64,000 bases of DNA, taken from Pseudaestuariivita atlantica. Its GTDB lineage: Bacteria; Pseudomonadota; Alphaproteobacteria; Rhodobacterales; Rhodobacteraceae. Below the pieces are notes generated by a model, which saw nothing but the letters and a program-made list of their open reading frames with translations, ran no database searches and was not told the origin of the DNA. Numbering within the stretch: the first letter of the stretch is position 1; each line of letters begins with the position of its first letter. This document shows, one piece after another, positions 31,986 to 40,561 of this stretch. Location: NCBI RefSeq assembly GCF_001205715.1, contig NZ_AQQZ01000005.1:234983-298982 (forward strand), given 5' to 3'. A program made the position numbers and the translations under genes.

Positions 31986-34358
31986 TTACGCCCCCTCGCG
32001 ATACAGTTCTTGCTGTAGTTCTTTGACCGCCGCCTCATAAGCTGATTTGCCCCCGAAGACACCTTTCACGATTTCAACCGGGGTGCCGATCTCATCGAAG
32101 GGCTTCAGCTGCAACACCTTGGCGTTTTCCAGCGGCCCAAAGTCTTCATCTGAGTATTTGTCGAGCAGCGCCTCCAGCACCGCGCGCGCCTTGCCCTCGT
32201 ACTTGGCAAAATAGTTGCGCTTCTTGACCTGTTCGGCCCGCTCCTTGCGGGTAAGCGGCGGCTGGCCGTAGGCAACATGGCACAAGAGATCGAAGGCACT
32301 GAAGGTCTCGCCATTCTTCACTTCGTCACGAAGCCCATCCAGCAAAACACCAAGTGATTCCAGTTCCTCGATGATTGCCTGCTTTTTCTCCGCATCGGTC
32401 CACCGACGCAGGAACTCATCTAGCGTCTTGTAGTCCTTTTGCAGTGTCTTTTTGGCGTAGGAGCGCAGCGATTCCGTGATCAGCTTACCATCGGGCCCGA
32501 GATACTGGACGCGCTTGGACAGCACATTCACCTCGACACCATCGACATAGAACTTGCGCGGCGGCGGTTCATCACCAAACGGATTACCCAGCACGCCCCC
32601 AATGATCTCAGGCTGATCGGTTTCGTCGATTTCGCCTGGCGAGACTGGGACATCGTCGTCATCGGGCGGTTGCGGTGGATCGTCTGCGCCCGGCTCATAA
32701 ATCTGTACCGGATCACCGTCGAAGTCGGGATCGGCGAACAATTCGGTTGCCCGTTTGAAATCCATGATCGTAAAATAATGCTTGCCGTGCTCTTCATCGA
32801 TGCGCGTGCCGCGCCCGATGATCTGCTTGAACTCGGTCATGGATTGAATGCGCTGATCGAGAACGATCAGCTTGCAGGTCTTTGCATCGACTCCGGTTGT
32901 CAGCAGTTTCGACGTTGTGGCGATGACAGGATAGCGGGCCTTCGGGTCGATGAAATTGTCCAGTTCGGCTTTGCCAAGCGCATCGTCTCCGGTGATCCGC
33001 ATGACGTAGCGATGGTTTTCAGCGACCAGATCGGCATTCGCATTGGCGAGTGCCTGACGCATGCGTTCGGCGTGTTCCGTGTCCTCGCAGAAGACGATTG
33101 TCTTGTCGAACCGGTTCGTTGCTTTGAGGAGTTCAGTGATCTTGCCGGCAACCAGTTTCGTGCGCCGATCCAGCACCAAGGTCCGGTCGAAATCGCGCTG
33201 ATTATAGATGCGATCCTCGACTTCGTGACCGAACCTGTCGTGCGTTCCGGCTTCCGGTCGGTAGCCGGTGAGGTCCTTGTCAAAGTCATAACGGATGACC
33301 TTGTAAGGAGCGAGAAAGCCGTCCTCAATACCTCGGCGCAGTGAGTAGGTGTAAACCGGTTCGCCGAAGTAATCGATGTTGGAGACGTCCTTTGTCTCCT
33401 TCGGCGTGGCGGTCAGCCCGACTTGTGTCGCGCTGGAAAAGTACTCGAGGATTTCGCGCCAGGCAGAGTCTGCAGCGGCACTTCCGCGATGACACTCGTC
33501 GATGATCACCAGATCAAAGAAATCACGCGAAAACTGCTTGTAGATGTTCGCCGCCTCATCGGTTCCCGTGACCGCCTGATAAAGCGAAAGGTAGATTTCA
33601 TAGGATTTGTCGGCCTGGCGATTGCTGATCTTGGTCATCGCTCCGCCAAATGGCTTGAAGTCGTTCGTCTTGGTCTGATCAACGAGGATGTTGCGATCCG
33701 CAAGGAACAGGATGCGTTTCTTGGCACCGGCCTTCCAGAGGCGCCAGATTATCTGGAATGCGGTGTACGTCTTGCCCGTACCCGTCGCCATGACGAGCAA
33801 AAGCCGATCACGCCCCTTTGCTGTTTCTTCGATCACGCGGTTGACAGCAAGCGTTTGGTAGTAGCGCGGGGCCTTGCCGGAACCGTCATCAAAATAGTCC
33901 TGATTGATGACAGGATTTTGCGCAGACGCGATGCCTTTCCAGGCTGCGTAACGCTGCCAAAGTTGTTCGGGCGAAGGCATTTCTTGGAGCGAGATTTCTT
34001 GTTCGACGGTGCCGTCCGAAACCGACCTGTCGTGCATCAGGATGCTTCTACCGTTCGTCGAAAGGGCGAACGGCACGTCGACCAATTCGGCATACTCTAG
34101 CGCCTGCTGCATGCCTGCGCCCACCGAGTGCGTCGCATCTTTCGCTTCGATTACAGCAATCGGGATGTTGGGCTTGTGATAGAGAACGTAGTCTGCGCGT
34201 TTCTGTTGTCCGCGCGAAGTCAGCTTGCCGCGAACTATAATGCGACCTGCCGTCAAACTCACTTCTTCGCGGATTTGAGAATTCAGGTTCCAGCCCGCTG
34301 CCACAAGGGCCGGGGTGACGAACTTGCTGCAAATATCTCGTTCGCTGAGGCCGTTCAT
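31986..34358 (-). CDS. hsdR: Type I restriction endonuclease subunit HsdR (EcoEI-like)
   Basis: A 790-residue motor and nuclease subunit. The N-terminal nuclease domain has Asp56 (RADYVLY) and the E-x-K pair Glu71/Lys73 (AVIEAKD). The helicase has Walker A ATGTGKT (191-197), DECH (287-290), the motif VGLTATP, and [11 protein letters not shown] for motif VI. The size suits the shorter EcoEI-type R subunits. It translocates DNA and cuts unmethylated targets when bound to HsdM/HsdS. It overlaps the upstream zinc-ribbon gene by 4 nt. All catalytic motifs are intact. Confidence 0.94.
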   Translation of the reverse strand: MNGLSERDICSKFVTPALVAAGWNLNSQIREEVSLTAGRIIVRGKLTSRGQQKRADYVLYHKPNIPIAVIEAKDATHSVGAGMQQALEYAELVDVPFALSTNGRSILMHDRSVSDGTVEQEISLQEMPSPEQLWQRYAAWKGIASAQNPVINQDYFDDGSGKAPRYYQTLAVNRVIEETAKGRDRLLLVMATGTGKTYTAFQIIWRLWKAGAKKRILFLADRNILVDQTKTNDFKPFGGAMTKISNRQADKSYEIYLSLYQAVTGTDEAANIYKQFSRDFFDLVIIDECHRGSAAADSAWREILEYFSSATQVGLTATPKETKDVSNIDYFGEPVYTYSLRRGIEDGFLAPYKVIRYDFDKDLTGYRPEAGTHDRFGHEVEDRIYNQRDFDRTLVLDRRTKLVAGKITELLKATNRFDKTIVFCEDTEHAERMRQALANANADLVAENHRYVMRITGDDALGKAELDNFIDPKARYPVIATTSKLLTTGVDAKTCKLIVLDQRIQSMTEFKQIIGRGTRIDEEHGKHYFTIMDFKRATELFADPDFDGDPVQIYEPGADDPPQPPDDDDVPVSPGEIDETDQPEIIGGVLGNPFGDEPPPRKFYVDGVEVNVLSKRVQYLGPDGKLITESLRSYAKKTLQKDYKTLDEFLRRWTDAEKKQAIIEELESLGVLLDGLRDEVKNGETFSAFDLLCHVAYGQPPLTRKERAEQVKKRNYFAKYEGKARAVLEALLDKYSDEDFGPLENAKVLQLKPFDEIGTPVEIVKGVFGGKSAYEAAVKELQQELYREGA

Positions 34359-34954
34359 TCCGCCCCCATCTGGAAACTAGCGCCGTTGCCCATCTGCAGC
34401 CGCTCATTCAGAAAGCCCTCGAATGAAGCTGTTTGGACTTCGAGGGCGCTGGCGTCACGTTTTGCGGAGATGAGCTTTTCCGCCACGGCAAACAGTCCCA
34501 AGATGGCCGCGCCAGGGATAATCCATAGCCAGGTAGAAAATGGCATGCCTTCACCATACAGCAGGAGCTGAAGGGGCGGCCAAAGTAGGAACGGAAATGA
34601 AATTGAAGCGGCCCATCTGACTGGCTTCATCCGTTGCTCGGCCTCTTCAACTAAACGCTCATGCGTCTCGGCCAGGTTCTGTTCCCACGCGAGGTATTCA
34701 TCTTCGATCTGGCCAGCGAGGTAGTGCCCGCAGCGACAATACTCACGCGTGATGTATTCGATCTGGCCACAACCAACGCAGCGCGCGGCATTGACGCTAT
34801 CGGCGTTTGGGCGCAAGCCACTAGCCCGTTGTTGGCGCTTTGGGTCGGCTTCTGCCTCGGTGACGCCTGCAAGCAGGCGTTCCGCATCCTTGCTGAGCCG
34901 TAGCTTTCGTGGGCGTAGGTTCTTCACGTCGTCGGGGAGTTTTTCGTCCAGCAT
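34355..34954 (-). CDS. Zinc-ribbon membrane protein in the restriction operon
   Basis: A 199-residue protein of no family I know. Residues 59-75 carry four cysteines (CVGCGQ then CRCG), a probable zinc ribbon. Two hydrophobic segments follow ([17 protein letters not shown] and [20 protein letters not shown]), placing it in the inner membrane, with a soluble C-terminal tail. It is coupled by 1- and 4-nt overlaps to the XRE gene and hsdR. A membrane protein is not a standard part of type I restriction, so it may sense infection or anchor the complex; this is inference. Confidence 0.7.
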   Translation of the reverse strand: MLDEKLPDDVKNLRPRKLRLSKDAERLLAGVTEAEADPKRQQRASGLRPNADSVNAARCVGCGQIEYITREYCRCGHYLAGQIEDEYLAWEQNLAETHERLVEEAEQRMKPVRWAASISFPFLLWPPLQLLLYGEGMPFSTWLWIIPGAAILGLFAVAEKLISAKRDASALEVQTASFEGFLNERLQMGNGASFQMGAE

Positions 34955-35388
34955 CAGCTTACCAACCTCAAAACGCTGTCAATTCGCGTGGTGTCCGGTT
35001 CCTCGCCGCCTGCGGCCAGGACATCGGTGTTCATGAACTCATCGAAGAGGAAATCGATGGCGTCCCATTTCTTTTCGGGGGTCACGGTCAGTCCGCGATC
35101 AATGATCCGGCGCTCAACGGCGATGCCGATCTTTCGATTGGCGGCGGCGATCTGTTCGTGCCTGCGGTTCTTGCCGTCAGTGGTGTCGCCCTCAAGCATC
35201 CAGAGTGGATCGACGTCGAATTCCTCGTAGACTTTCAGCAGCAAGGAGGCCGTCAAATCACGTTGGCCGCGCTCATAGTACTGGTATGCGCTTCGACTAG
35301 TGCCGAGGCGCTGCGCCATCTCCTCTTGGGAGAGGTTTGCTTCGCCTCGCACAGCCGCAAGGCGGTACCCCAAGCCGGGAACTGTCAT
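34954..35388 (-). CDS. XRE-type helix-turn-helix regulator, controller of the restriction operon
   Basis: A 144-residue protein, first gene of the operon. The HTH (about 10-60) reads LSQEEMAQRLGTSRSAYQYY. The C-terminal part has charged helices and DAIDFLFDEFMN. The start is the ATG at 35388, seven bases after AAGG; earlier in-frame codons give no ribosome-binding site. A near-perfect palindrome at 35426-35448 lies 38 bp upstream and is a likely autoregulatory operator, as for restriction controller (C) proteins, though this protein is larger than a typical C protein. Confidence 0.82.
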   Translation of the reverse strand: MTVPGLGYRLAAVRGEANLSQEEMAQRLGTSRSAYQYYERGQRDLTASLLLKVYEEFDVDPLWMLEGDTTDGKNRRHEQIAAANRKIGIAVERRIIDRGLTVTPEKKWDAIDFLFDEFMNTDVLAAGGEEPDTTRIDSVLRLVS

Positions 35389-35425
35389 ACACAACCTTCT
35401 TATTGGTTGCATTGACCACAAAGCT

Positions 35426-35448
35426 GGTTATATGAATCACATATGACC
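35426..35448. promoter_or_regulatory. Palindromic operator candidate for the XRE regulator
   Basis: GGTTATATG-N5-CATATGACC, with one mismatch between arms, sits in the 176-bp divergent region between the XRE gene and the excisionase-like gene. Position and AT-rich symmetry fit an XRE/C-protein operator that could control both the defence operon and int/xis. Confidence 0.45.
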
Positions 35449-35564
35449 ATAAATCGCGGCAATGCGCTCGATTCACGTAAGATCAGCGTATGTTTGTTTC
35501 ATTCTGAACGCAAAATGAAATCGCCTGCCTCGATTTGTGAGCACAAAGTTTGAGGAGGCGAAAC

Positions 35565-35909
35565 GTGCAAAAGCTCTTGGAAACCCCAAAAGAACTGGCC
35601 GAGCGCATCGGCATTCCGGTGTCCAATGTGCGTTACCTGATCCGCGAGGACATGCTGGACCACATCTATACGGCCCCAGGACGCCGAAACCCGAAGATCC
35701 CTTCCGGCGCATGGGAGCGATACGTTGACAATTTCACGGTGAAGGCATGCCAAGAAGATCATCCCCGCCGCGCCTCGAGCGTGACCGCAAGCGCCCGTCC
35801 GAGGGCAACTGGTACATCTACTGGACCGAGGGGAGACGCAGCCGCGAGCACTCGACTGGCACTGGGGATCGCGACCAGGCTGAACTCTACTTCGCAGAAT
35901 GGAAGCTGA
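35565..35909 (+). CDS. Excisionase-like helix-turn-helix protein
   Basis: About 114 residues. The first 50 (ETPKELAERIGIPVSNVRYL, GRRNPKIPSGAWERY) form a small MerR/excisionase-type DNA-binding domain. The start is GTG 35565, six bases after GAGGAGG; the TTG at 35550 overlaps that site and is less likely. The last 54 residues (from 35747) overlap the integrase gene in another frame and are Ser/Thr/Arg-rich without structure. The functional part may be just the N-terminal 65 residues. It probably directs integrase toward excision. Confidence 0.65.
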   Translation: MQKLLETPKELAERIGIPVSNVRYLIREDMLDHIYTAPGRRNPKIPSGAWERYVDNFTVKACQEDHPRRASSVTASARPRATGTSTGPRGDAAASTRLALGIATRLNSTSQNGS

Positions 35910-36841
35910 GACGCTTCAGGCCGGAGCGTGCGGTCGAGCCGCATGAATTCTATGTTGCCGACGCCATTTCGCACTACCTTGCGAAGCGGCTTGATGACGT
36001 CACCGACCCGGAGCGACTGGCCAATGCTGCCAAGCCGATCATTCGGTTTTTTGATGGGTACTCCGTGGGCGACATCAACGATGCACTCATCAAGGAGTAC
36101 TGCCAGAAACGCCGAAAGGGTCGGGGCGACAAGGGGCTCAAAGACGGAACTCTGAGGCGAGAGCTCAGCTTGTTGTCCACCGCGATCCGGCGGGCCGAAG
36201 AAGACCAGCTGATCACGCGCAAGATCGCGGTACGGCTTCCGCCAAAGCCCGAGGGACGCATCCGCTTTCTGACCTGCGAAGAAGCGCTAACGCTGATCCG
36301 GGTGTCGCGGAGCTTCGACAGTCCTTTGCAGGACGGTGTGCCGACGGAGTCGAAGACCGAACACTTGACCCTGTTTCTCCGGATCGGATTGCTGACCGGC
36401 CAGCGGAAGGAAGCCATCCTGTCCCTGCGCTGGTCCGACATCGATTTCGACAGCAACATCATCTACTGGAACCCGATCGGTCGACGACGCACCAAAAAAG
36501 AGCGCCCGAGCTCAAGGTTGCCCGCGCGCCTGAGGAAATACCTGTTGCGCAGGCGTAGGCGATTTCCTGAGGACGAATTCGTCATCACGCATCGCGGAAA
36601 GTCATTGCAGAACATCAAACGTGCGTTTCGGACGGCCGTTGTAGCCGCTGGTCTCGAGACCGACGGAGACCGGAAAGTCGTGCCGCACATCTTGAGGCAC
36701 ACCTGCGCAACTTGGCTCATGCAGAAGGGCGCGCCCAAGTGGGACGCCTGTGGCTTTCTCGGGATGACCCTCGAGACGCTCGAAAAGAACTATGGACATC
36801 ATCACCCGGACCACCAGCGAGGCGCAGCGGACGCAATCTGA
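35747..36841 (+). CDS. Tyrosine recombinase / phage-type integrase
   Basis: A 364-residue integrase. Residues 20-55 form an arm-type binding domain (NWYIYWTEGRRSREHST), 65-150 the core-binding SAM-like domain, and 170-355 the catalytic domain. Catalytic residues visible are Arg220 (LLTGQRKEAIL), His314 and Arg317 (HILRHTCATW), and Tyr349 (LEKNYGHHHPDH). The usual LGH before the tyrosine reads LGM. It should recombine the island at the tRNA-Pro site. It lies at the right end, with the inverted repeat starting 3 bp after its stop and the att core about 105 bp beyond. Confidence 0.92.
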   Translation: MPRRSSPPRLERDRKRPSEGNWYIYWTEGRRSREHSTGTGDRDQAELYFAEWKLRRFRPERAVEPHEFYVADAISHYLAKRLDDVTDPERLANAAKPIIRFFDGYSVGDINDALIKEYCQKRRKGRGDKGLKDGTLRRELSLLSTAIRRAEEDQLITRKIAVRLPPKPEGRIRFLTCEEALTLIRVSRSFDSPLQDGVPTESKTEHLTLFLRIGLLTGQRKEAILSLRWSDIDFDSNIIYWNPIGRRRTKKERPSSRLPARLRKYLLRRRRRFPEDEFVITHRGKSLQNIKRAFRTAVVAAGLETDGDRKVVPHILRHTCATWLMQKGAPKWDACGFLGMTLETLEKNYGHHHPDHQRGAADAI

Positions 36842-36843
36842 TG

Positions 36844-36860
36844 TCCGGATCAAATCCGGA
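36844..36860 (+). repeat. Right subterminal inverted repeat of the island
   Basis: TCCGGATCAAATCCGGA is the exact reverse complement of the left copy at 22290-22306. It lies 3 bp after the integrase stop and about 85 bp inside the right att core, mirroring the left end. Confidence 0.6.
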
Positions 36861-36945
36861 AATAGATCGGTACAAACGTGAACAAAGGAGCAGATAAATG
36901 AGACTATACAACAATGATTACAGAGACTTAAGGTCAGGCCCGATC

Positions 36946-36991
36946 CTTCGGGAGGCAGGGGTCGTGAGTTCGAATCTCGCCACTCCGACCA
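36946..36991 (+). repeat. attR and displaced tRNA-Pro 3' half
   Basis: The first 19 bp (36946-36964) repeat the attL core exactly. The fragment then continues as a T-arm (GTGAG, TTCGAAT, CTCGC), acceptor strand CACTCCG and ACCA, but has no 5' half, so it is not a functional tRNA. Its T-stem is perfectly paired apart from one G-U, and it is probably the original chromosomal 3' half. Confidence 0.85.
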
Positions 36992-37014
36992 TTTCATCGC
37001 AATTCGGGTGACGG

Positions 37015-37788
37015 TCAGCGCGCGGCAAGCTGCGCGCGGTGCCAGTCAAGGCTGTCACCGGTCGGCCCGCCGGGCAGGTATTCCGCGCCAATCGGGCGTG
37101 ACCACCCCAGCGCCGCGACCGCCGCGAAAAACCCCTCGAAATCGAGCGTTCCGCTACCGGGCCTTCCCCGTCCCGGCGCGTCGGCGAACTGGATGTGTCC
37201 GACCAGCGGCGCCACGGCGTTCAGCGTTGCGACGACATCCCGCTCGGTCCGCGCCACGTGGTAGGCATCGAACATCAGCCGCAGGTTCGGCGCGTTTACC
37301 GATTGGATCACGTCTGCTGCCTCTGCCGTGGTGCCCAAGTGGTAGCCCGGCACGTCACCCGCGTTCAGCGGTTCGACCAGCAGCATCAGGTCGGTGCCCT
37401 GCATGCGCGTCACGGCGTGGTCCAGCGCGTGCAGGAACGCCTCCCGCGCGGCGGGTCCACGCGCGCGACCGGCCATCAAGTGCACCGATCCGGCATCAAG
37501 CGCGAGAGCCGTATCAACCGCCTGGTCGATTGCCTCGCGCGCCTCTTCCTCCCGCCCCGGCAGGGCCGACAGGCCGAACTCACCGGCATCCCGGTCGCCC
37601 GGACGCGTGTTCAGGCCCAGCATCGGCAGACCGGTTTCATCCAGTGCGGCGCGGATATCGTCCACCGGGTCGGCATAGGGGAAATGGCATTCCACCGCGT
37701 CGAACCCCGCCCGTGCCGCCGCGCGGATTGCCTCCGGCAGGGGCCGGTCGGCCCAGAGAAACCCGAGATTGGCAGAGAAACGGAGCAT
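37015..37788 (-). CDS. Hydroxypyruvate isomerase-like TIM-barrel protein
   Basis: A 257-residue xylose-isomerase-like TIM barrel with the Hyi-type N-terminus MLRFSANLGFLWADRPLPEA, the metal/catalytic Glu in LLVEPLN near residue 140, and a second in GAEYLPGGPT near residue 237. Hydroxypyruvate isomerase interconverts hydroxypyruvate and tartronate semialdehyde. Related sugar epimerases share the fold, so the exact reaction is uncertain. The start is ATG 37788; a TTG 9 bp upstream is possible. It lies just outside the island, 18 bp after the LysR gene on the same strand. Confidence 0.82.
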   Translation of the reverse strand: MLRFSANLGFLWADRPLPEAIRAAARAGFDAVECHFPYADPVDDIRAALDETGLPMLGLNTRPGDRDAGEFGLSALPGREEEAREAIDQAVDTALALDAGSVHLMAGRARGPAAREAFLHALDHAVTRMQGTDLMLLVEPLNAGDVPGYHLGTTAEAADVIQSVNAPNLRLMFDAYHVARTERDVVATLNAVAPLVGHIQFADAPGRGRPGSGTLDFEGFFAAVAALGWSRPIGAEYLPGGPTGDSLDWHRAQLAAR

Positions 37789-37806
37789 GGCGCGCAATGT
37801 GAAAGA

Positions 37807-38637
37807 TCAGGCGCGTGCCTGCAACCACGCGGCGAAGGCGCGGGCAGCAGGCGCAGTGCTGCGGCAGGCGAGGAAATACCGCTCGACCCCCGGCATCGCG
37901 GTCTCCCCGATGCGCCGCACCCCTCCCCGTGCAATCGGCCCTTCGGCCAGAAGCTGCGAGGTCAGGGCGGCCCCAACCCCCTGCACCGCAAGGTCCAGCG
38001 CCGCGCCATAGCTGTCCACGTGTACGCGCGGCGCTTGCGGCACCGGGTCGGGCCATTGCGCCCACCCGGCGGAGACGCCGACCGCCTCGATCAACGGCAA
38101 TCGCTCAAGGTCTGCCTGTGCCCCCGACCGCGACACCGCGATCAGGCGATCGGACCCGAACGGTTCGGCCCCCGCGCCGACCTGCGCGGCGCTGCCGAAC
38201 CGCACTTCGACATCGGCAAGGGCGCGGGTGAAATCATCGGGCCAGATCGTGCTAACGAGGCGCAGGCGCACGTCAGGATGGTCCGACAGGAAACCCGACA
38301 GCGCAGGCTGGATCACCCATTGCGCCACGCTGACCGAGGTCGCCACCGTCACAAGATCCTGCGTCGGCCCGGCCTCGAACGCCTGCGTGGCGGCGCGCAA
38401 ACCGTCGATGGCCCGCCCGACCGACGGCAAGAGCCGCCGTCCATCGTCCGTCAGCGCCAATCCGCGCGGCTGGCGCTGGAACAGGGTGACACCCAGCCGC
38501 TGTTCAAGGTGCCTTACCTGCTGGCTGATCGCGGATTGCGTGAGGCCAAGCTCCTCTGCCGCGGCGGTGAAGCTCAGGTTCCGGGCGGATGCCTCGAAAC
38601 TGCGGAACCACGACAGCGGGGGAAGGGCGCGCGCCAC
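37807..38637 (-). CDS. LysR family regulator (GcvA-like)
   Basis: About 276 residues from GTG 38637 (ARALPPLSWFRSFEASARNL), the usual GcvA-type N-terminus. The HTH includes LSFTAAAEELGLTQSAISQQ. A TTG at 38682 would extend it by 15 residues, but a perfect inverted repeat (38653-38667) lies in that stretch and is better explained as an operator. It is divergent from the hydrolase/monooxygenase/aldehyde dehydrogenase operon and probably controls it. The isomerase gene follows 18 bp downstream. Confidence 0.87.
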   Translation of the reverse strand: MARALPPLSWFRSFEASARNLSFTAAAEELGLTQSAISQQVRHLEQRLGVTLFQRQPRGLALTDDGRRLLPSVGRAIDGLRAATQAFEAGPTQDLVTVATSVSVAQWVIQPALSGFLSDHPDVRLRLVSTIWPDDFTRALADVEVRFGSAAQVGAGAEPFGSDRLIAVSRSGAQADLERLPLIEAVGVSAGWAQWPDPVPQAPRVHVDSYGAALDLAVQGVGAALTSQLLAEGPIARGGVRRIGETAMPGVERYFLACRSTAPAARAFAAWLQARA

Positions 38638-38652
38638 AGCATCAACCTTGTC

Positions 38653-38667
38653 ATTAGCTTTGCTAAT
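38653..38667. promoter_or_regulatory. LysR-type operator candidate
   Basis: ATTAGC-TTT-GCTAAT is a perfect inverted repeat 16 bp upstream of the chosen LysR start and about 60 bp upstream of the divergent hydrolase start, a good position for autoregulation and divergent activation. Confidence 0.5.
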
Positions 38668-38725
38668 ACCTCTGACCGACAATCCGTCGTTTGTAAATCA
38701 CCGGCGCGCTTTGCACGGTTGCCGC

Positions 38726-39505
38726 ATGGCACCCGACACCACATGGCGCGACCGCCCGCGGGACGCTTTCGGCCAGCTTGCCGCGATCCGCGACGGCGAA
38801 GGACCAACCGTGTTGCTGCTGCACGGCGTGGGATTGCGGGCCGAGGCGTGGGCCGCCCAGATCGACGCCCTTGCGCCGCGCCATACAGTGATCGCACCGG
38901 ACATGGCGGGGCATGGGCATAGCGCCGGGTTCAGCCAATCGCCCGCGCTTGCCGACTACGCGGACCGCGTGGCAGAGGCGTTGGACACCCCCGCACACCT
39001 CGTGGGTCATTCGATGGGGGCCCTGATCGCGCTCGATCTTGCGGCGCGCTATCCGCACCTTGCGCGATCCGTGACGGCGGTGAACGCGGTCTACCAGCGC
39101 CCGCCCGATGCCGCCCGCGCGATCCGGGCGCGGGCCGCCGCCATGTCGGACGACGCGCCCCCCGACCCTTCTGCCCCGCTGGATCGCTGGTTCGGTGCCG
39201 TGCCCTCCGCCGCCCGCGACGCGTGCGAGCGGTGGCTGCGCGCCGCCCCGGCAACCGGTTACAATCAGGCCTACACGCTTTTCGCGCATCACGATGCGGG
39301 CGATGTCCCACTCCACGCGATCAAGGCGCCCGTGATGTGCGTCACCGGGTCGGACGACCCGAACTCGACCCCGGACATGTCCCGCGCGCTCGCCTCGGCG
39401 ACCGGCGGCACGGCGCACGTGATCGACGGGGCGGCGCACATGCTGCCCATGACCCATGCCGATACGCTGACTCCCCTTCTGACCCGCCATTTCACCGGAG
39501 CCTAG
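38726..39505 (+). CDS. Alpha/beta-fold hydrolase
   Basis: A 259-residue hydrolase. It has the oxyanion loop LLLHGVGL near residue 32, the nucleophile elbow GHSMGA (Ser about residue 96), an acid in TGSDDPNSTPD, and the catalytic His in DGAAHMLPMTH. The start is ATG 38726. It is the first gene of a three-gene operon with a flavin monooxygenase and an aldehyde dehydrogenase. A lactone or ester hydrolase working on the monooxygenase product is plausible, as in type II Baeyer-Villiger pathways, but this is inference. Confidence 0.88.
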   Translation: MAPDTTWRDRPRDAFGQLAAIRDGEGPTVLLLHGVGLRAEAWAAQIDALAPRHTVIAPDMAGHGHSAGFSQSPALADYADRVAEALDTPAHLVGHSMGALIALDLAARYPHLARSVTAVNAVYQRPPDAARAIRARAAAMSDDAPPDPSAPLDRWFGAVPSAARDACERWLRAAPATGYNQAYTLFAHHDAGDVPLHAIKAPVMCVTGSDDPNSTPDMSRALASATGGTAHVIDGAAHMLPMTHADTLTPLLTRHFTGA

Positions 39506-39508
39506 ACC

Positions 39509-40543
39509 ATGGACTTCTCGCTCTTCGCCCACATGGAACGCCGCGATGCCGGACAGGCGCATGACGAGATGTACGGCGATTTCCTCGACCTCTGCCGCAT
39601 GGCCGATGACGGCGGGATGCGCGCGATCTGGACGGGAGAGCATCACGGGATGGAGTTCACCATCGCGCCCAACCCGTTCCTGTCCATCGTCGACCTCGCC
39701 CACCACACGCGAAACGTGAAGCTGGGCACCGGCACCGTGATCGCGCCCTTCTGGCATCCGATCAAGCTGGCGGGTGAAGCGGCAGCGACCGACCTGATGA
39801 CCGGCGGGCGGCTGGAAATGGGGATCGCGCGCGGCGCCTATTCCTTCGAATACGAACGCCTCCGCCCCGGCATGGATGCGTGGGAAGCCGGGCAGAGGAT
39901 GCGCGAAACCGCGCCGCTGTTGCGCGCGCTCTGGAACGGCGACTGCGCGCATGAAGGCGAGTTTTTCAACTTTCCGGCCACCACCTCGGCCCCGAAACCG
40001 GTTCAGGCGGGCGGCCCGCCGATCTGGATCGCCGCCCGCGACCCCGCCAGCCACGATTTCGCCGTGGCGAACGATTTCAACGTGCAGGTCACGCCGCTCT
40101 GGCAGGGGATCGAGGAAATCGAGACGCTGATGGGCCGTTTCTCCGATGCCGTCGCCAACCACGGCAAACCCCGGCCCAAGATCATGCTTTTGCACCATAC
40201 CTACGTCGCAGCGGACGATGACGACACCGCGCGCGCTGCGGACGAGTTGAACCGGTTCTACTGCTATTTCGGCGCGTGGTTCCAGAACAAGCGCCCCGTG
40301 TCGCAGGGCCAGATCGCGCCCCTGACGGATGACGAGATCGCGGCCAACCCGATGATGTCCCCCGAAGCCATGCGCCGCGACCTGACTATCGGCACCGCCC
40401 AGGAGGTGATTGACCGGATCAAGCGGTACGAGGACCTCGGGTTTGACGAGTTCTCCTTCTGGATCGACAGTGGGATGTCGAACGACCGCAAGCGCTCCTC
40501 GCTGGCGCGGTTCATCGACGACGTGATGCCGGCCTTTGCCTGA
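39509..40543 (+). CDS. LLM-class flavin-dependent monooxygenase
   Basis: A 344-residue luciferase-like TIM barrel. The N-terminus MDFSLFAHMERRD, the block EHHGMEFTIAPNPFLSI and GTGTVIAPFWHPIKLAGEAA are typical. Family members use reduced FMN, supplied by a separate reductase, and O2. No flavin reductase gene is present in the cluster, so the cell must supply FMNH2 from elsewhere. It lies 3 bp after the hydrolase gene. The substrate is unknown; ketone, sulfonate and N-heterocycle oxidation all occur in relatives. Confidence 0.88.
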   Translation: MDFSLFAHMERRDAGQAHDEMYGDFLDLCRMADDGGMRAIWTGEHHGMEFTIAPNPFLSIVDLAHHTRNVKLGTGTVIAPFWHPIKLAGEAAATDLMTGGRLEMGIARGAYSFEYERLRPGMDAWEAGQRMRETAPLLRALWNGDCAHEGEFFNFPATTSAPKPVQAGGPPIWIAARDPASHDFAVANDFNVQVTPLWQGIEEIETLMGRFSDAVANHGKPRPKIMLLHHTYVAADDDDTARAADELNRFYCYFGAWFQNKRPVSQGQIAPLTDDEIAANPMMSPEAMRRDLTIGTAQEVIDRIKRYEDLGFDEFSFWIDSGMSNDRKRSSLARFIDDVMPAFA

Positions 40544-40561
40544 CAAGTGAAAGACACCCCG

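Larger units (their letters stand above)
22194..36991. mobile_element. Mobilizable genomic island integrated in tRNA-Pro
   Basis: About 14.8 kb bounded by the 19-bp att repeats. It carries a tyrosine integrase and excisionase-like gene at the right end, a replication-like HTH protein and mobC/mobA with nested mobB/mobD-like genes at the left end, and a cargo of unknown and defence genes between. There is no type IV secretion gene cluster and no phage structural gene, so it fits an integrative mobilizable element that depends on a helper conjugative element. Part of the cargo (about 25.2-27.5 kb) is visibly richer in A+T than the flanks, suggesting a separate and more recent origin. Confidence 0.88.

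Noticed and set aside
22194..36991. Interpretation of the island as a prophage or full conjugative element
   Set aside because: No capsid, tail, terminase or lysis genes and no type IV secretion genes are present. Integrase plus mob genes fits a mobilizable island better.
36946..36991. Second tRNA gene at the right end of the island
   Set aside because: Only the 3' half is present; no D-arm or 5' acceptor strand can be found upstream, so it is an att remnant.
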